Part shown: positions 33,419 to 41,847 of the stretch, piece by piece | Position numbering within the stretch: the stretch's first letter is position 1 | Layout of the letters: the number at the start of each line of letters is the position of its first letter | NCBI GenBank assembly: GCA_031278605.1 | Contig: JAITKB010000011.1 | Location: 1-52,046 of the forward strand | From: Tannerellaceae bacterium | Lineage (GTDB): Bacteria > Bacteroidota > Bacteroidia > Bacteroidales > Tannerellaceae | DNA: 52,046 nt | Direction: 5' to 3' | Notes under the pieces: generated by a model | Database searches by the model: none | Seen by the model: only the letters and a program-made list of their open reading frames with translations | Told to the model about the DNA's origin: nothing | Program-made: the position numbers and the translations under genes

Positions 33419-34795
33419 ATGACCGAAAACGACTCTCCCCTCATTTTAGGAACCGGACGCATTGGAAGTTTGCTGAAAAGCTATGCTTTACCGGCCATTA
33501 TTGCCATGACGGCATCCTCTCTTTACCACATAGTCGACAGTATTTTTATCGGCCAGGGTGTTGGGCCTTTGGCGATTGCCGGTCTGGCGCTCACGTTTCC
33601 GCTTATGAACCTGGCGGCGGCTTTCGGTTCCCTGGTGGGCGTAGGGGCCTCTACGCTGATCGCCGTGAAACTGGGGCAACGGGATTATGAGGGGGCCAAT
33701 AAGGCCTTGGGCAATGTGTGTACGTTGAATATCCTGTTGGGGATTAGCTTTTCGGCGGTGTGTCTTTACTTCCTTACCCCCATCCTTTACTTCTTCGGCG
33801 CGGGGGAACAGACCCTGGGGTATGCCAGGGAGTTTATGGAGATCATTTTAATGGGAAATCTCGTCACGCACCTCTACCTCGGCCTGAATGCCGTGCTTCG
33901 TTCCTCGGGACATCCCCGGATGGCCATGTATGCCACCCTGGCTTCGGTGGGGATTAATTGCATCCTCAACCCGCTCTTTATCTTCGGCTTCGGATGGGGG
34001 ATCCGGGGTTCTGCCTGGGCGACGGTTATTTCGCAGGTTATTTCCCTTGCCTGGCAACTTCGTCACTTTGCCGATCCGAAAAACCTGCTGCACTTTCGCC
34101 GCGGGATTTACCGCTTGCGCAAGGAGTTTGTGCGCAATATGTTTGCCATTGGCCTGTCTCCTTTTCTGATGAATCTTTGCGCGAGTCTGATTGTTTTGCT
34201 GATCAACCGGGGTTTGAAGCAGTATGGCGGCGACATGGCCATTGGGGCTTATGGGATTGTGAACCGCATCCTGTTCCTTTTCATCATGATTGTCATGGGC
34301 CTCAACCAGGGTATGCAGCCCATTGCGGGATATAACTTCGGCGCCCGTCGTTTGGACCGGGTCCTGGGGGTTACGAGGCTCACCATTGCCTGGGCCGTAG
34401 GGGTTTCCCTTACGGGATTCCTGATCTGCCAACTCTTCCCGGCCCCGATCGTCCGCCTGTTTACCTCCGACGCCGAATTGATACGGATTTCGGTGGAGGG
34501 ACTGCACATTGTTTTTGCCGTATTCCCCCTGGTGGGTTTCCAGATGGTGGCCACCAACTTTTTCCTTTCGGTCGGCATGGCGCGCGAGGCTATTTTCCTT
34601 TCGCTTACGCGCCAGTTGCTTTTCATGCTCCCTTGCCTGGTGGTATTGCCTCGCTTTTTCGGGATTTGGGGGGTGTGGAGCAGTCCGCCGCTTTCGGATC
34701 TTCTGGCTTCGATCCTTACGGCGGCGATGTTGTTCCGACAATTCCGCAGATTCAAAAAAATACCTACCTTGTCACCCGATAAATCAACCCGATAA
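33419..34795 (+). CDS. MATE-family efflux transporter
   Basis: A 458-residue protein with 12 predicted membrane helices in two halves. It begins MTENDSPLILGTGRIGSLL and continues with YALPAIIAMTASSLYHIVDS and FIGQGVGPLAIAGLALTFPL, typical of the NorM/DinF-like Bacteroidetes group. The second half shows NRILFLFIMIVMGLNQGMQP and IAGYNFGARR. These are Na+- or H+-driven drug/cation exporters. The ATG at 33419 was preferred to a TTG 24 bases upstream. The GH88 gene follows after nine bases, possibly on one transcript. Confidence 0.93.
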   Translation: MTENDSPLILGTGRIGSLLKSYALPAIIAMTASSLYHIVDSIFIGQGVGPLAIAGLALTFPLMNLAAAFGSLVGVGASTLIAVKLGQRDYEGANKALGNVCTLNILLGISFSAVCLYFLTPILYFFGAGEQTLGYAREFMEIILMGNLVTHLYLGLNAVLRSSGHPRMAMYATLASVGINCILNPLFIFGFGWGIRGSAWATVISQVISLAWQLRHFADPKNLLHFRRGIYRLRKEFVRNMFAIGLSPFLMNLCASLIVLLINRGLKQYGGDMAIGAYGIVNRILFLFIMIVMGLNQGMQPIAGYNFGARRLDRVLGVTRLTIAWAVGVSLTGFLICQLFPAPIVRLFTSDAELIRISVEGLHIVFAVFPLVGFQMVATNFFLSVGMAREAIFLSLTRQLLFMLPCLVVLPRFFGIWGVWSSPPLSDLLASILTAAMLFRQFRRFKKIPTLSPDKSTR

Positions 34796-34804
34796 CCCGA
34801 TAGA

Positions 34805-36013
34805 ATGAAAACGACAACAACCCTTTCCCTCCTCTTGACAGCCCTGCTGCCGTGCGTATCCTGCCTTTCGAGCCGGGAAAAGCCCATGGAAGAAGTGATT
34901 CGCGAGGCTTTGGCCGACGCCGAGGCCAAATCCCTTAGGATGGCAGCAAAATACGCCGACGCCGAGGGCGTGCTCCCGCGCTCCTTTGCCCATGGAGAGA
35001 TGCAAACCAGCGATTCCCGCTGGTGGTGCAGCGGATTTTTCCCCGGCCTCCTGTGGTACCTCTATGAGAACGACCCCAAGCCGGAACTCCTCTCCTATGC
35101 CCGCCTGTACACCGGGCGTGTGGAGGCCGAACAATACAATACCGGCACGCACGACCTGGGATTCATGCTCCTGTGCAGCTTCGGCAACGGCTACCGCCTG
35201 ACTTCCGACACCCTCTATCGCCGGGTATTGCTCACCGGGGCCGCTTCGCTCCTGAAGCGTTTTCATCCCGCCGTGGGGCTGATACGTTCCTGGGACAATA
35301 CGAACGGGGGCTTATGGGATTATGCCGTAATCATCGACAATATGATGAATCTGGAGTTGCTTTTCCGCGCTTGGCGGGAATCGGGCGAGGAACATTTCCG
35401 CGACCTTGCCGTGGCCCATGCGGACAAGACCCTTGAGGAACATTTCCGGGAGGATTTCAGCTCCTGGCACGTGGTTTCCTACGACACCCTGAGCGGGGAG
35501 GCGCAGCGAAAACAGACGCACCAGGGGTTTTCCGACGCTTCGGCCTGGGCACGCGGACAGGCCTGGGGACTTTACGGCTACACCATGGCCTATCGGGAAA
35601 CGGGCCATGAACGCTACCTGACACAGGCCCTGGGTATTGCCCGATTTCTTTTGTCGCATCCGAATATGCCGGCCGATTATATCCCCTACTGGGATTTCAA
35701 CGCCCCGGACATTCCCCATGCCCTTCGCGACGCTTCTTCGGCGGCGATTATGTGTTCGGCGCTGATTGAACTTAGCGGTTATGTCGAGGGGGAACTTCGG
35801 GAAACCTTCCGCCGCGTGGCCGAGACGCAGTTGCGCAGGCTGGCTTCGCCGGATTACACGGCGAGGCAGGGGGAAAACGGCGATTTTATCCTGATGCATA
35901 GCGTGGGACATCTCCCCGGCAATTCCGAAGTGGACGTCCCCCTCACCTACGCCGACTATTATTTTGTAGAATCCCTCACACGTTACAAATACTTAATGTT
36001 AGATACGATGTGA
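34805..36013 (+). CDS. GH88 unsaturated glucuronyl hydrolase, lipoprotein
   Basis: A 402-residue (alpha/alpha)6-barrel enzyme with lipobox CVSC. The catalytic aspartates are Asp117 in NTGTHDLGF and Asp178 in VIIDNMMNLE, 61 residues apart like Asp88 and Asp149 of Bacillus UGL. Other family motifs are GFSDASAWARGQAWGLYGY and WDFNAPDIPHALRDASSAA. It hydrates and splits unsaturated uronic acids from lyase-generated oligosaccharides (heparin, hyaluronan, chondroitin, ulvan or pectin types). The product can isomerise to the KduI substrate, and kduI is at 12.4 kb. A membrane anchor suggests periplasmic action. Confidence 0.94.
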   Translation: MKTTTTLSLLLTALLPCVSCLSSREKPMEEVIREALADAEAKSLRMAAKYADAEGVLPRSFAHGEMQTSDSRWWCSGFFPGLLWYLYENDPKPELLSYARLYTGRVEAEQYNTGTHDLGFMLLCSFGNGYRLTSDTLYRRVLLTGAASLLKRFHPAVGLIRSWDNTNGGLWDYAVIIDNMMNLELLFRAWRESGEEHFRDLAVAHADKTLEEHFREDFSSWHVVSYDTLSGEAQRKQTHQGFSDASAWARGQAWGLYGYTMAYRETGHERYLTQALGIARFLLSHPNMPADYIPYWDFNAPDIPHALRDASSAAIMCSALIELSGYVEGELRETFRRVAETQLRRLASPDYTARQGENGDFILMHSVGHLPGNSEVDVPLTYADYYFVESLTRYKYLMLDTM

Positions 36014-36058
36014 TCCATTAAATAAATACTTTTTTCAGCCGAACCTCAACTGCCCGAA

Positions 36059-36088
36059 GGCTGTCCCCCACAACGGACAGCCTTTTTT
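36059..36088 (+). terminator. Rho-independent terminator after the GH88 gene
   Basis: GGCTGTCC, an eight-base loop, GGACAGCC and then TTTTTT. It is a classic terminator 45 bases after the stop codon. Confidence 0.92.
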
Positions 36089-36131
36089 GTCTCCGCAATC
36101 TCCGGGAGGCCAAGAATTCTTTGGGTTTTTT

Positions 36132-36428
36132 GTTTGCAATACCCTCGGCACCGATGGTTCCCGGCGTTTTTCGTTTGCAATACCCTCGGCAACCAAGAAT
36201 TCCTGGGGTTTTTCATTTGCAATACTATCGGCAACCGCGAGAAATCGGGGTGTTGCAAACAAAAAACTATGATTTCCCGCGAATTCCTGGGGTGTTGCAA
36301 ACGAAAAACTATGATTTCTCGCGAATTCCTGGGGTATTGCAAACAAAAAACCCCAGGAATTCGCGGTTGCCAAGGGTATTGCAAACAAAAAACCCCAATT
36401 TCTCGCGAAGAATTGGGGTGTTGCAAAC
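36132..36428. repeat. 41-42 bp repeat array B with inverted centre
   Basis: The core motif GTTTGCAA occurs in forward orientation at 36132, 36173 and 36215, then as the reverse complement TTGCAAAC at 36253, 36295, 36337, 36379 and 36421. Spacing is 41, then 42, and exactly 42 in the right half. Between cores the sequence varies around GAATTCCTGGGG. One pair of neighbours forms a perfect 12-bp inverted repeat (36323-36334 and 36351-36362). The array fills the gap between two convergent genes and is unrelated in sequence to array A. Confidence 0.88.
36387..36418 (-). terminator. Terminator-like hairpin in array B for the TlpA-like gene
   Basis: On the minus strand CCCCAATT-n10-AATTGGGG is followed by TTTTTT, 54 bases beyond the TlpA-like gene's stop. 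A unit of the repeat array thus appears to double as a terminator. Confidence 0.65.
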
Positions 36429-36471
36429 GAAAAAGTATAATTTCCTTTGTTTGCCGACAGGATTTTGTTTT

Positions 36472-37566
36472 TCAGTCTCCCAGCAACTGCCGGATCTTTT
36501 CGATGACCTCTTCCTTATCGTGTGTTCGCATCAGGATCCGACCGTTCGGATCCAGGAGAAGCAGCAGGGGAATCGCCTCAATGGCGTATTGCGCAACGGA
36601 AACGTTTGAGGAATCAAAAATCTGCGTCCAGGTGACGCCCAGGGCGTTTGCCGCCAAGAGGTGATCCTCTCTGGTATCGCTCACCACGATCCCGATCACC
36701 TTCAACCCGCGATCCCGGTAGGTCGCATCCAAACGCTTCAAATCCGGCATCGCCCCTCGGCACGGAGCACACCAGGAAGCCCAAAAATCCAGCAAAACAT
36801 ACGTCCCCTTCCCCACAAAATCCGACAGGCAAAGGCTTTGGGTCGTATCACTCGGATGAACCCCCCGAATGTCCACATAGTCCGATCCCACCGTGGCCTG
36901 CTCCCGTGCCGCGCTACGCTCCCAAAAGCGAAGAATCGGCGGGAAACGCCGCACCGTCTCCGATCCCTCGGCGTAAAGGGAAGCAAACTCCTCGTCCGAG
37001 ACCAGTCCCTGAAGGAGAATCAGTTCCAAGGCCCCCAGAATCGTCGTTTTGTCCTCGGCATAGAAGCTGCGCAGGAGGTGCTCCTCCCGTTGTGCCTGCT
37101 CCCGGCTCAGGTCCTCCAGGGCCTGGGCCTGCTCCGGGGTCAACTCCTGGTCGTGGGCGTCGACAAGTTCCAAAAGCGCGGATTTCTCCTCCTCCAGGTC
37201 CGCGCCGACCTCCCTGTAAAGGCGAAGCAAACGGGCCAAACGATCGTTCAAGGCCGTACCCGTTACCAAACCCGTGTCGCCCGCCAGGTGCAAACTCCCG
37301 CGCTCGGCAATCACATAGCACATCATCGTGGCCCCGTCGGTGAGCATCCAAAGCTGCGGCTCCTGGCCAACCTCCCGCCTATAAACAAATCCACCCTCGT
37401 GAACCCGTATCGTATCCGGGGCCTCATCCCCGGCCATGTCGTAGGCCCAAATCTCCCCCTGGACAGAAAGTCCCTCAGCCCTCAGGCAAAATTCCCGCAC
37501 CTCCGTCCGGCATCCCGGCATCCATAAACTCAGGCAAATGACTGCCGCATAAACTGTCTTTTTCAT
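36472..37566 (-). CDS. TlpA-like thioredoxin-domain lipoprotein
   Basis: A 364-residue lipoprotein (lipobox MPGC, Cys19). The N-terminal DUF4369-like domain (FCLRAEGLSVQGEIWAYDMA) is followed by a Glu/Gln-rich helical linker (about 110-215) and a C-terminal thioredoxin fold with the intact redox site FWASWCAPCR (Cys266, Cys269) and a cis-Pro region YAIEAIPLLLLLDPNGR. It probably reduces or exchanges disulfides in periplasmic proteins. It contrasts with the SxxS protein at 29.0 kb, which shares the layout. It ends facing the convergent GH88 gene across array B. Confidence 0.9.
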   Translation of the reverse strand: MKKTVYAAVICLSLWMPGCRTEVREFCLRAEGLSVQGEIWAYDMAGDEAPDTIRVHEGGFVYRREVGQEPQLWMLTDGATMMCYVIAERGSLHLAGDTGLVTGTALNDRLARLLRLYREVGADLEEEKSALLELVDAHDQELTPEQAQALEDLSREQAQREEHLLRSFYAEDKTTILGALELILLQGLVSDEEFASLYAEGSETVRRFPPILRFWERSAAREQATVGSDYVDIRGVHPSDTTQSLCLSDFVGKGTYVLLDFWASWCAPCRGAMPDLKRLDATYRDRGLKVIGIVVSDTREDHLLAANALGVTWTQIFDSSNVSVAQYAIEAIPLLLLLDPNGRILMRTHDKEEVIEKIRQLLGD

Positions 37567-37600
37567 TCTAAACTTATTAAGTTAAACCTTTATTTCCCTG

Positions 37601-37608
37601 CAAAAATA
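37601..37608 (-). promoter_or_regulatory. -7 element for the TlpA-like gene
   Basis: The minus strand reads TATTTTTG, matching TAnnTTTG, 35 bases upstream of the ATG; the -33 element is not obvious. Confidence 0.4.
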
Positions 37609-37665
37609 CGAACTCACAGCCATCCCCCGACACCGAAAGCCGACAAATAAAAAGCCCGCCGGGTA

Positions 37666-37695
37666 TTGCAGAAGTCAAAATATCCCTTACCTTTG
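37666..37695 (+). promoter_or_regulatory. Promoter of tRNA-Lys
   Basis: TTG at 37666-37668, a 19-base spacer and TACCTTTG at 37688-37695 match the Bacteroidetes consensus, 30 bases before the tRNA 5' end. Confidence 0.75.
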
Positions 37696-37725
37696 CACCC
37701 ACATCATTGAAACAATGTCCCGGAC

Positions 37726-37798
37726 GATTTGCTAGCTCAGCCGGTAGAGCACATCCCTTTTAAGGATGGGGTCCTGGGTTCGAATCCCAGGCAAATCA
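37726..37798 (+). tRNA. tRNA-Lys (TTT anticodon)
   Basis: A complete 73-nt cloverleaf: acceptor GATTTGC/GCAAATC, D-stem GCTC/GAGC, anticodon stem CATCC/GGATG with loop CTTTTAA, T-stem CTGGG/CCCAG with loop TTCGAAT, discriminator A. No CCA is encoded. Confidence 0.96.
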
Positions 37799-37805
37799 CT
37801 CCCGC

Positions 37806-37830
37806 AAAGCCCGCAAAGAAAGCGGGCTTT
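37806..37830 (+). terminator. Terminator of tRNA-Lys
   Basis: AAAGCCCGC-AAAGAAA-GCGGGCTTT begins eight bases after the tRNA and is followed by a T-rich tail. Confidence 0.85.
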
Positions 37831-37972
37831 CGTGTTTCCCGACCCTCCCCCCCGGATCCCCCGGCCTCGCCCGTGGCGCAAAAACTGCCGTTTTAAATAA
37901 TAAGTCGCAGGGAAATACGTTCCTATATACACACAAAATTCTGTAAACATTATCTTATCCACTTATAAACGT

Positions 37973-40900
37973 ATGCGAACCTATAAATTACTCAACAATG
38001 TCCTCGGATGGGCTGCCTTTGTGGTAGCCTCTGCGGTGTATTTACTGACCATGGAACCCTCGGCAAGCTTCTGGGACTGCGGCGAATTTATCGCCTCCGC
38101 CTATAAGTTGGAAGTGGGGCATCCTCCGGGAGCCCCCTTCTTTATGCTTACGGCCAACCTGTTTACGCAACTGACAAGCGACACGGCCAACGTAGCGCGG
38201 ATGGTTAATTCCCTGTCGGCCCTCTCCAGCGGACTGACGATCCTGTTCCTCTTCTGGACAATTACCCATCTGGCAAGGAAAGTGATCATCAAGGAAGACG
38301 AAACAATCCCGACGACACAAATCATCGCCGTGCTGGCAAGCGGACTGGTGGGAGCCCTGGTCTATACCTTCAGCGATACGTTCTGGTTCAGCGCCGTAGA
38401 AGGAGAAGTCTATGCCTACTCCTCCCTTTTCACCGCCCTGGTCTTCTGGCTCATCCTGAAATGGGAAGACGTAGCCGACCATCCCCATGCCGACCGATGG
38501 ATCGTCCTGATTGCCTACCTCATGGGACTAAGCATCGGCGTACACTTGTTGAACCTGCTTTGCATCCCCGCCATCGTGCTGGTTTACTACTATAAGAAGT
38601 GTAAGAACCCAAGCATGAAGGGAACCCTCCTGGCCCTGATGATCTCCTGTGTCATCGTCGCCCTGATGATGTACGGCGTGATACAGGGACTTGTTGAAGT
38701 ATGCGGATTGTTCGAACTTCTCTTTGTCAATCTACTGGGGTTGCCCTATAATTCGGGCGTCTTTGCCTACATAATTATACTGGGAGGCGTGCTCGCCTGG
38801 GCTATCGGCGAGACCATGCGTCCCGAAATAAAAGCAACGCAGATGAAAATCGCCTTCATCCTCTCGGTAACCCTGCTGGGTATCCCCTTCATGGGAAGCG
38901 GATACGGACTGAGCGCCCTGCTGATCATTGCCCTGACCATCTTCCTCTTTCAATACAAAAAGGTAAATAACAAAATACTGAATACCATCCTGCTCTCCAT
39001 GCTGGTGATCGTGGTTGGGTATTCCTCGTATGCCTTGATTATCATACGCTCAACGGCAGGAACGCCCATGGACCAGCACTCCCCCCAGGACGTGTTTACC
39101 CTGCGTACCTATCTGGCGCGCATATCCTATGGACAAGTCCCGCTCATTTACGGACAAACCTATGTGTCGGATGTGAAATACGCACGGGAAGGAGACGTCT
39201 GTACGCCGGTGACGAAAGGAAAAGAACCCGTCTGGAGCCGTATCATCAAAGAAAATCGCAACGAGAAAGACCGTTACTATATCTCCGACTACAGAAGGGA
39301 GAACGATACGGTGGACGAACTGGATATGTTCTTCCCCCGTATGCACAGTCCAAACCCGAACCATGTGCAAGCGTATAAAGAATGGGCGAAAATTAAAGGA
39401 ACACCCGTGCGGTACGAACAGTGCGGGAAAAGCACCAGCGTGATGAAGCCTACGTTTGCCGAAAACCTGCGCTTCTTCTTCCATTATCAACTCAACTTTA
39501 TGTACTGGCGATACTTTATGTGGAATTTCTCCGGACGACAAAACGATATACAAGGACAAGGCGAAGTGCTGAACGGAAACTGGATAAGCGGCATCCCCTT
39601 TATCGACGAACCCAGGGTGGGACCTTCCGAGGAGTTGCCCTACGACATTGCGCACAACAAAGGACATAATGTCTACTACATGCTGCCCTTGCTGCTGGGT
39701 ATTATCGGATTGCTTTACCAGGCGTATTCGGGGAAAAAAGGCGTCGAAAGCTTCTGGATCACCTTCTTCCTCTTCTTTATGACGGGGATCGCCATCGTGC
39801 TCTACCTGAACCAAACACCCGAACAGCCCCGTGAACGCGACTATGCCTATGCCGGATCGTTCTACGCCTTCTGCATCTGGGTCGGATTCGGAGTGGCCGG
39901 ACTGGGAAAGGCGCTCGAAAAATACCTCAAAATACCAGCCTTCCCCGCCACCGTCGTGGCTGCAGCGGCCGCCTTGTGCGTCCCCATACAAATGGCAGGG
40001 CAGAATTGGGACGACCACGATCGCTCCAACCGATACGCCATGCGCGACTTCGGACAAAACTATCTCGAATCCTGCGAACCGAACGCAATCCTTTTTACCA
40101 ATGGCGATAACGATACCTTCCCGCTCTGGTATGCACAGGAAGTGGAAGGCATCCGTACCGATGTGAGGGTGTGTAACACCAGCTATCTGCAAACGGATTG
40201 GTACATCGACCAAATGAAACGTCAGGCATATGAATCTCAGCCTCTGCCGATCTCGTGGGAACACAAAGATTATGCGCAAGGAACGCGGGACGTGGCCTAT
40301 ATCCTCCCGCGCATACAACAGCCCATCGACCTGAAACTGGCGCTGGACTGGGTGCAATCCGACGCCCCGGAGTATAAGAAAGTGCCCGGATATGTCCAAA
40401 GTATAGACCATATCCCCTCGCAAACGCTTATCTACAAGGTGGACTCGGAGGTCGTGGCAAACACCGCCACGCTCAATGCCAAGTATCTGCCCTATATGCT
40501 GAAGGAGATGCCGATCGACTTGCAAAACAAAAGCATGCTCGGCAAACAGGAGTTGATCATCCTCGATATGTTGCAAACAAATCACTGGCAGCGACCCATC
40601 TATTACGCTATCACCGTTGCCTCCGACCAGTACGTGAACCTGGATAACTATTTCCAGCAAACCGGAATGGCTTACCAAATCGTCCCCCTGGCTACCAAAG
40701 ATTCGCCCCTGGCCATCAACTCGGAAAAAATGTACGACAACGTGATGAACAAATTCAAATGGGGAAACGTAAACAAGCCCGGCGTTTACCTCGACGAAAC
40801 CATCCTGCGCATGTGCAAAGCCTATCGGATCAATCTGTTTGCCCCCCTGGCAAGAACCTTGATAAATGAAGGCGAAAACGAAAAAGCCCTCCGCGTCCTG

Positions 40901-41230
40901 GATAAAGCCATGGAGGTCTTACCCCTGGAAAACATCCCGCCGGATTATAGCCTGGTTTATATTGCCGAGTACTATTACCTCCTGGAAGCAAACGAAAAAG
41001 CCGAAGCGCTCTACGATGCCATGGCGCAAACAGCCGTAGAGAATCTCAACTGGTGCTTCCGCCTGAACTCCTCGCAACGTCGCTCCGCCTGGACCTTCCT
41101 GGAACAAAACCTCATGGTACTGCAGGAAGCCGTACGCATGGGGGAACGACACGAAGCGGAATATGTCCTCAAATACAAAGAGGTCTTCGATGAGTTCCGT
41201 ATAAAATATTCCGTCGTCGCAAAAGACTGA
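37973..41230 (+). CDS. DUF2723 multi-pass membrane protein, putative O-mannosyltransferase-like glycosyltransferase
   Basis: A 1085-residue protein. The N-terminal half has about 12 membrane spans and a conserved first-loop motif FWDCGEFIASAYKLEVGHPP (Asp35, Glu38), resembling the acidic first-loop motif of GT-C enzymes. After the spans, a periplasmic domain includes FTNGDNDTFPLWYAQEVEGI and a C-terminal TPR-like stretch (YYLLEANEKAEALYDAMAQ). DUF2723 is related to human TMEM260, an O-mannosyltransferase, so glycosylation of exported proteins is a reasonable but unproven role. The polysaccharide deacetylase starts one base after its stop. Confidence 0.88.
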   Translation: MRTYKLLNNVLGWAAFVVASAVYLLTMEPSASFWDCGEFIASAYKLEVGHPPGAPFFMLTANLFTQLTSDTANVARMVNSLSALSSGLTILFLFWTITHLARKVIIKEDETIPTTQIIAVLASGLVGALVYTFSDTFWFSAVEGEVYAYSSLFTALVFWLILKWEDVADHPHADRWIVLIAYLMGLSIGVHLLNLLCIPAIVLVYYYKKCKNPSMKGTLLALMISCVIVALMMYGVIQGLVEVCGLFELLFVNLLGLPYNSGVFAYIIILGGVLAWAIGETMRPEIKATQMKIAFILSVTLLGIPFMGSGYGLSALLIIALTIFLFQYKKVNNKILNTILLSMLVIVVGYSSYALIIIRSTAGTPMDQHSPQDVFTLRTYLARISYGQVPLIYGQTYVSDVKYAREGDVCTPVTKGKEPVWSRIIKENRNEKDRYYISDYRRENDTVDELDMFFPRMHSPNPNHVQAYKEWAKIKGTPVRYEQCGKSTSVMKPTFAENLRFFFHYQLNFMYWRYFMWNFSGRQNDIQGQGEVLNGNWISGIPFIDEPRVGPSEELPYDIAHNKGHNVYYMLPLLLGIIGLLYQAYSGKKGVESFWITFFLFFMTGIAIVLYLNQTPEQPRERDYAYAGSFYAFCIWVGFGVAGLGKALEKYLKIPAFPATVVAAAAALCVPIQMAGQNWDDHDRSNRYAMRDFGQNYLESCEPNAILFTNGDNDTFPLWYAQEVEGIRTDVRVCNTSYLQTDWYIDQMKRQAYESQPLPISWEHKDYAQGTRDVAYILPRIQQPIDLKLALDWVQSDAPEYKKVPGYVQSIDHIPSQTLIYKVDSEVVANTATLNAKYLPYMLKEMPIDLQNKSMLGKQELIILDMLQTNHWQRPIYYAITVASDQYVNLDNYFQQTGMAYQIVPLATKDSPLAINSEKMYDNVMNKFKWGNVNKPGVYLDETILRMCKAYRINLFAPLARTLINEGENEKALRVLDKAMEVLPLENIPPDYSLVYIAEYYYLLEANEKAEALYDAMAQTAVENLNWCFRLNSSQRRSAWTFLEQNLMVLQEAVRMGERHEAEYVLKYKEVFDEFRIKYSVVAKD

Positions 41231-41231
41231 T

Positions 41232-41840
41232 ATGCTCATCGAACAACCGCCCGCCCTTTACAGGGCGCTCTTTCCGGGGGTGATTTGGAGAATGTCGACC
41301 GAAGAGAAGTGTGTGTATCTCACCTTCGACGACGGTCCCATTCCGCAAATCACCCCCTGGGTTTTGGATACCCTGGATGCATACCAGGTGAAGGCTACCT
41401 TTTTCTGCGTGGGGGATAACGTGAGGAAACACCCCGAAGTCTACCGCATGATCCTCGAACGGGGGCATCGCACCGGCAACCACACCTACAATCACTTACA
41501 GGGCCTCTTCCTCCCAACCTCGCACTACGCAGCCAACGTGGAAAAGGCCGCCGCCTACATCCCCAGCGATCTCTTTCGCCCCCCGCACGGACATATACGC
41601 CCCCCGCAGGTACGCCTTTTGAGCCGCTCTTACCGCATCATCATGTGGGATGTCGTAACCCGCGATTACAGCCCGCACATGACGCCCAATGGCGTGTTCA
41701 ACACCGTGAAGAAATACACGCGAAACGGCTCGCTCATCGTCTTCCACGACTCGATCAAGGCCGAAGCAAACATGAAAAAAGCCCTCCCTCGCTCCATCGA
41801 ATGGCTGCAGGCGGAAGGCTATCACTTTAAAATTTTCTAA
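41232..41840 (+). CDS. Polysaccharide deacetylase family protein (CE4 fold)
   Basis: A 202-residue NodB-homology protein without an obvious signal peptide. The catalytic motifs are LTFDDGP (Asp33, Asp34), GHRTGNHTYNH (metal ligands His84 and His88), RPPHGH (Arg116) and IVFHDS near the end. Such enzymes remove N- or O-acetyl groups from glycans or peptidoglycan; the substrate here is unknown. Its near-overlap with the DUF2723 gene indicates one operon and suggests a shared glycan pathway. Confidence 0.92.
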   Translation: MLIEQPPALYRALFPGVIWRMSTEEKCVYLTFDDGPIPQITPWVLDTLDAYQVKATFFCVGDNVRKHPEVYRMILERGHRTGNHTYNHLQGLFLPTSHYAANVEKAAAYIPSDLFRPPHGHIRPPQVRLLSRSYRIIMWDVVTRDYSPHMTPNGVFNTVKKYTRNGSLIVFHDSIKAEANMKKALPRSIEWLQAEGYHFKIF

Positions 41841-41847
41841 CATCCCA

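Noticed and set aside
36132-36428. CRISPR array or insertion-sequence ends
   Set aside because: The cores are too short, orientation inverts in the middle, and no transposase or cas gene is nearby.
39050-40678. 542-codon open frame antisense to the DUF2723 gene
   Set aside because: It is composed of low-complexity His/Val/Gly-rich sequence with no family features and fully overlaps a well-supported gene. High-GC coding DNA commonly leaves such shadows.
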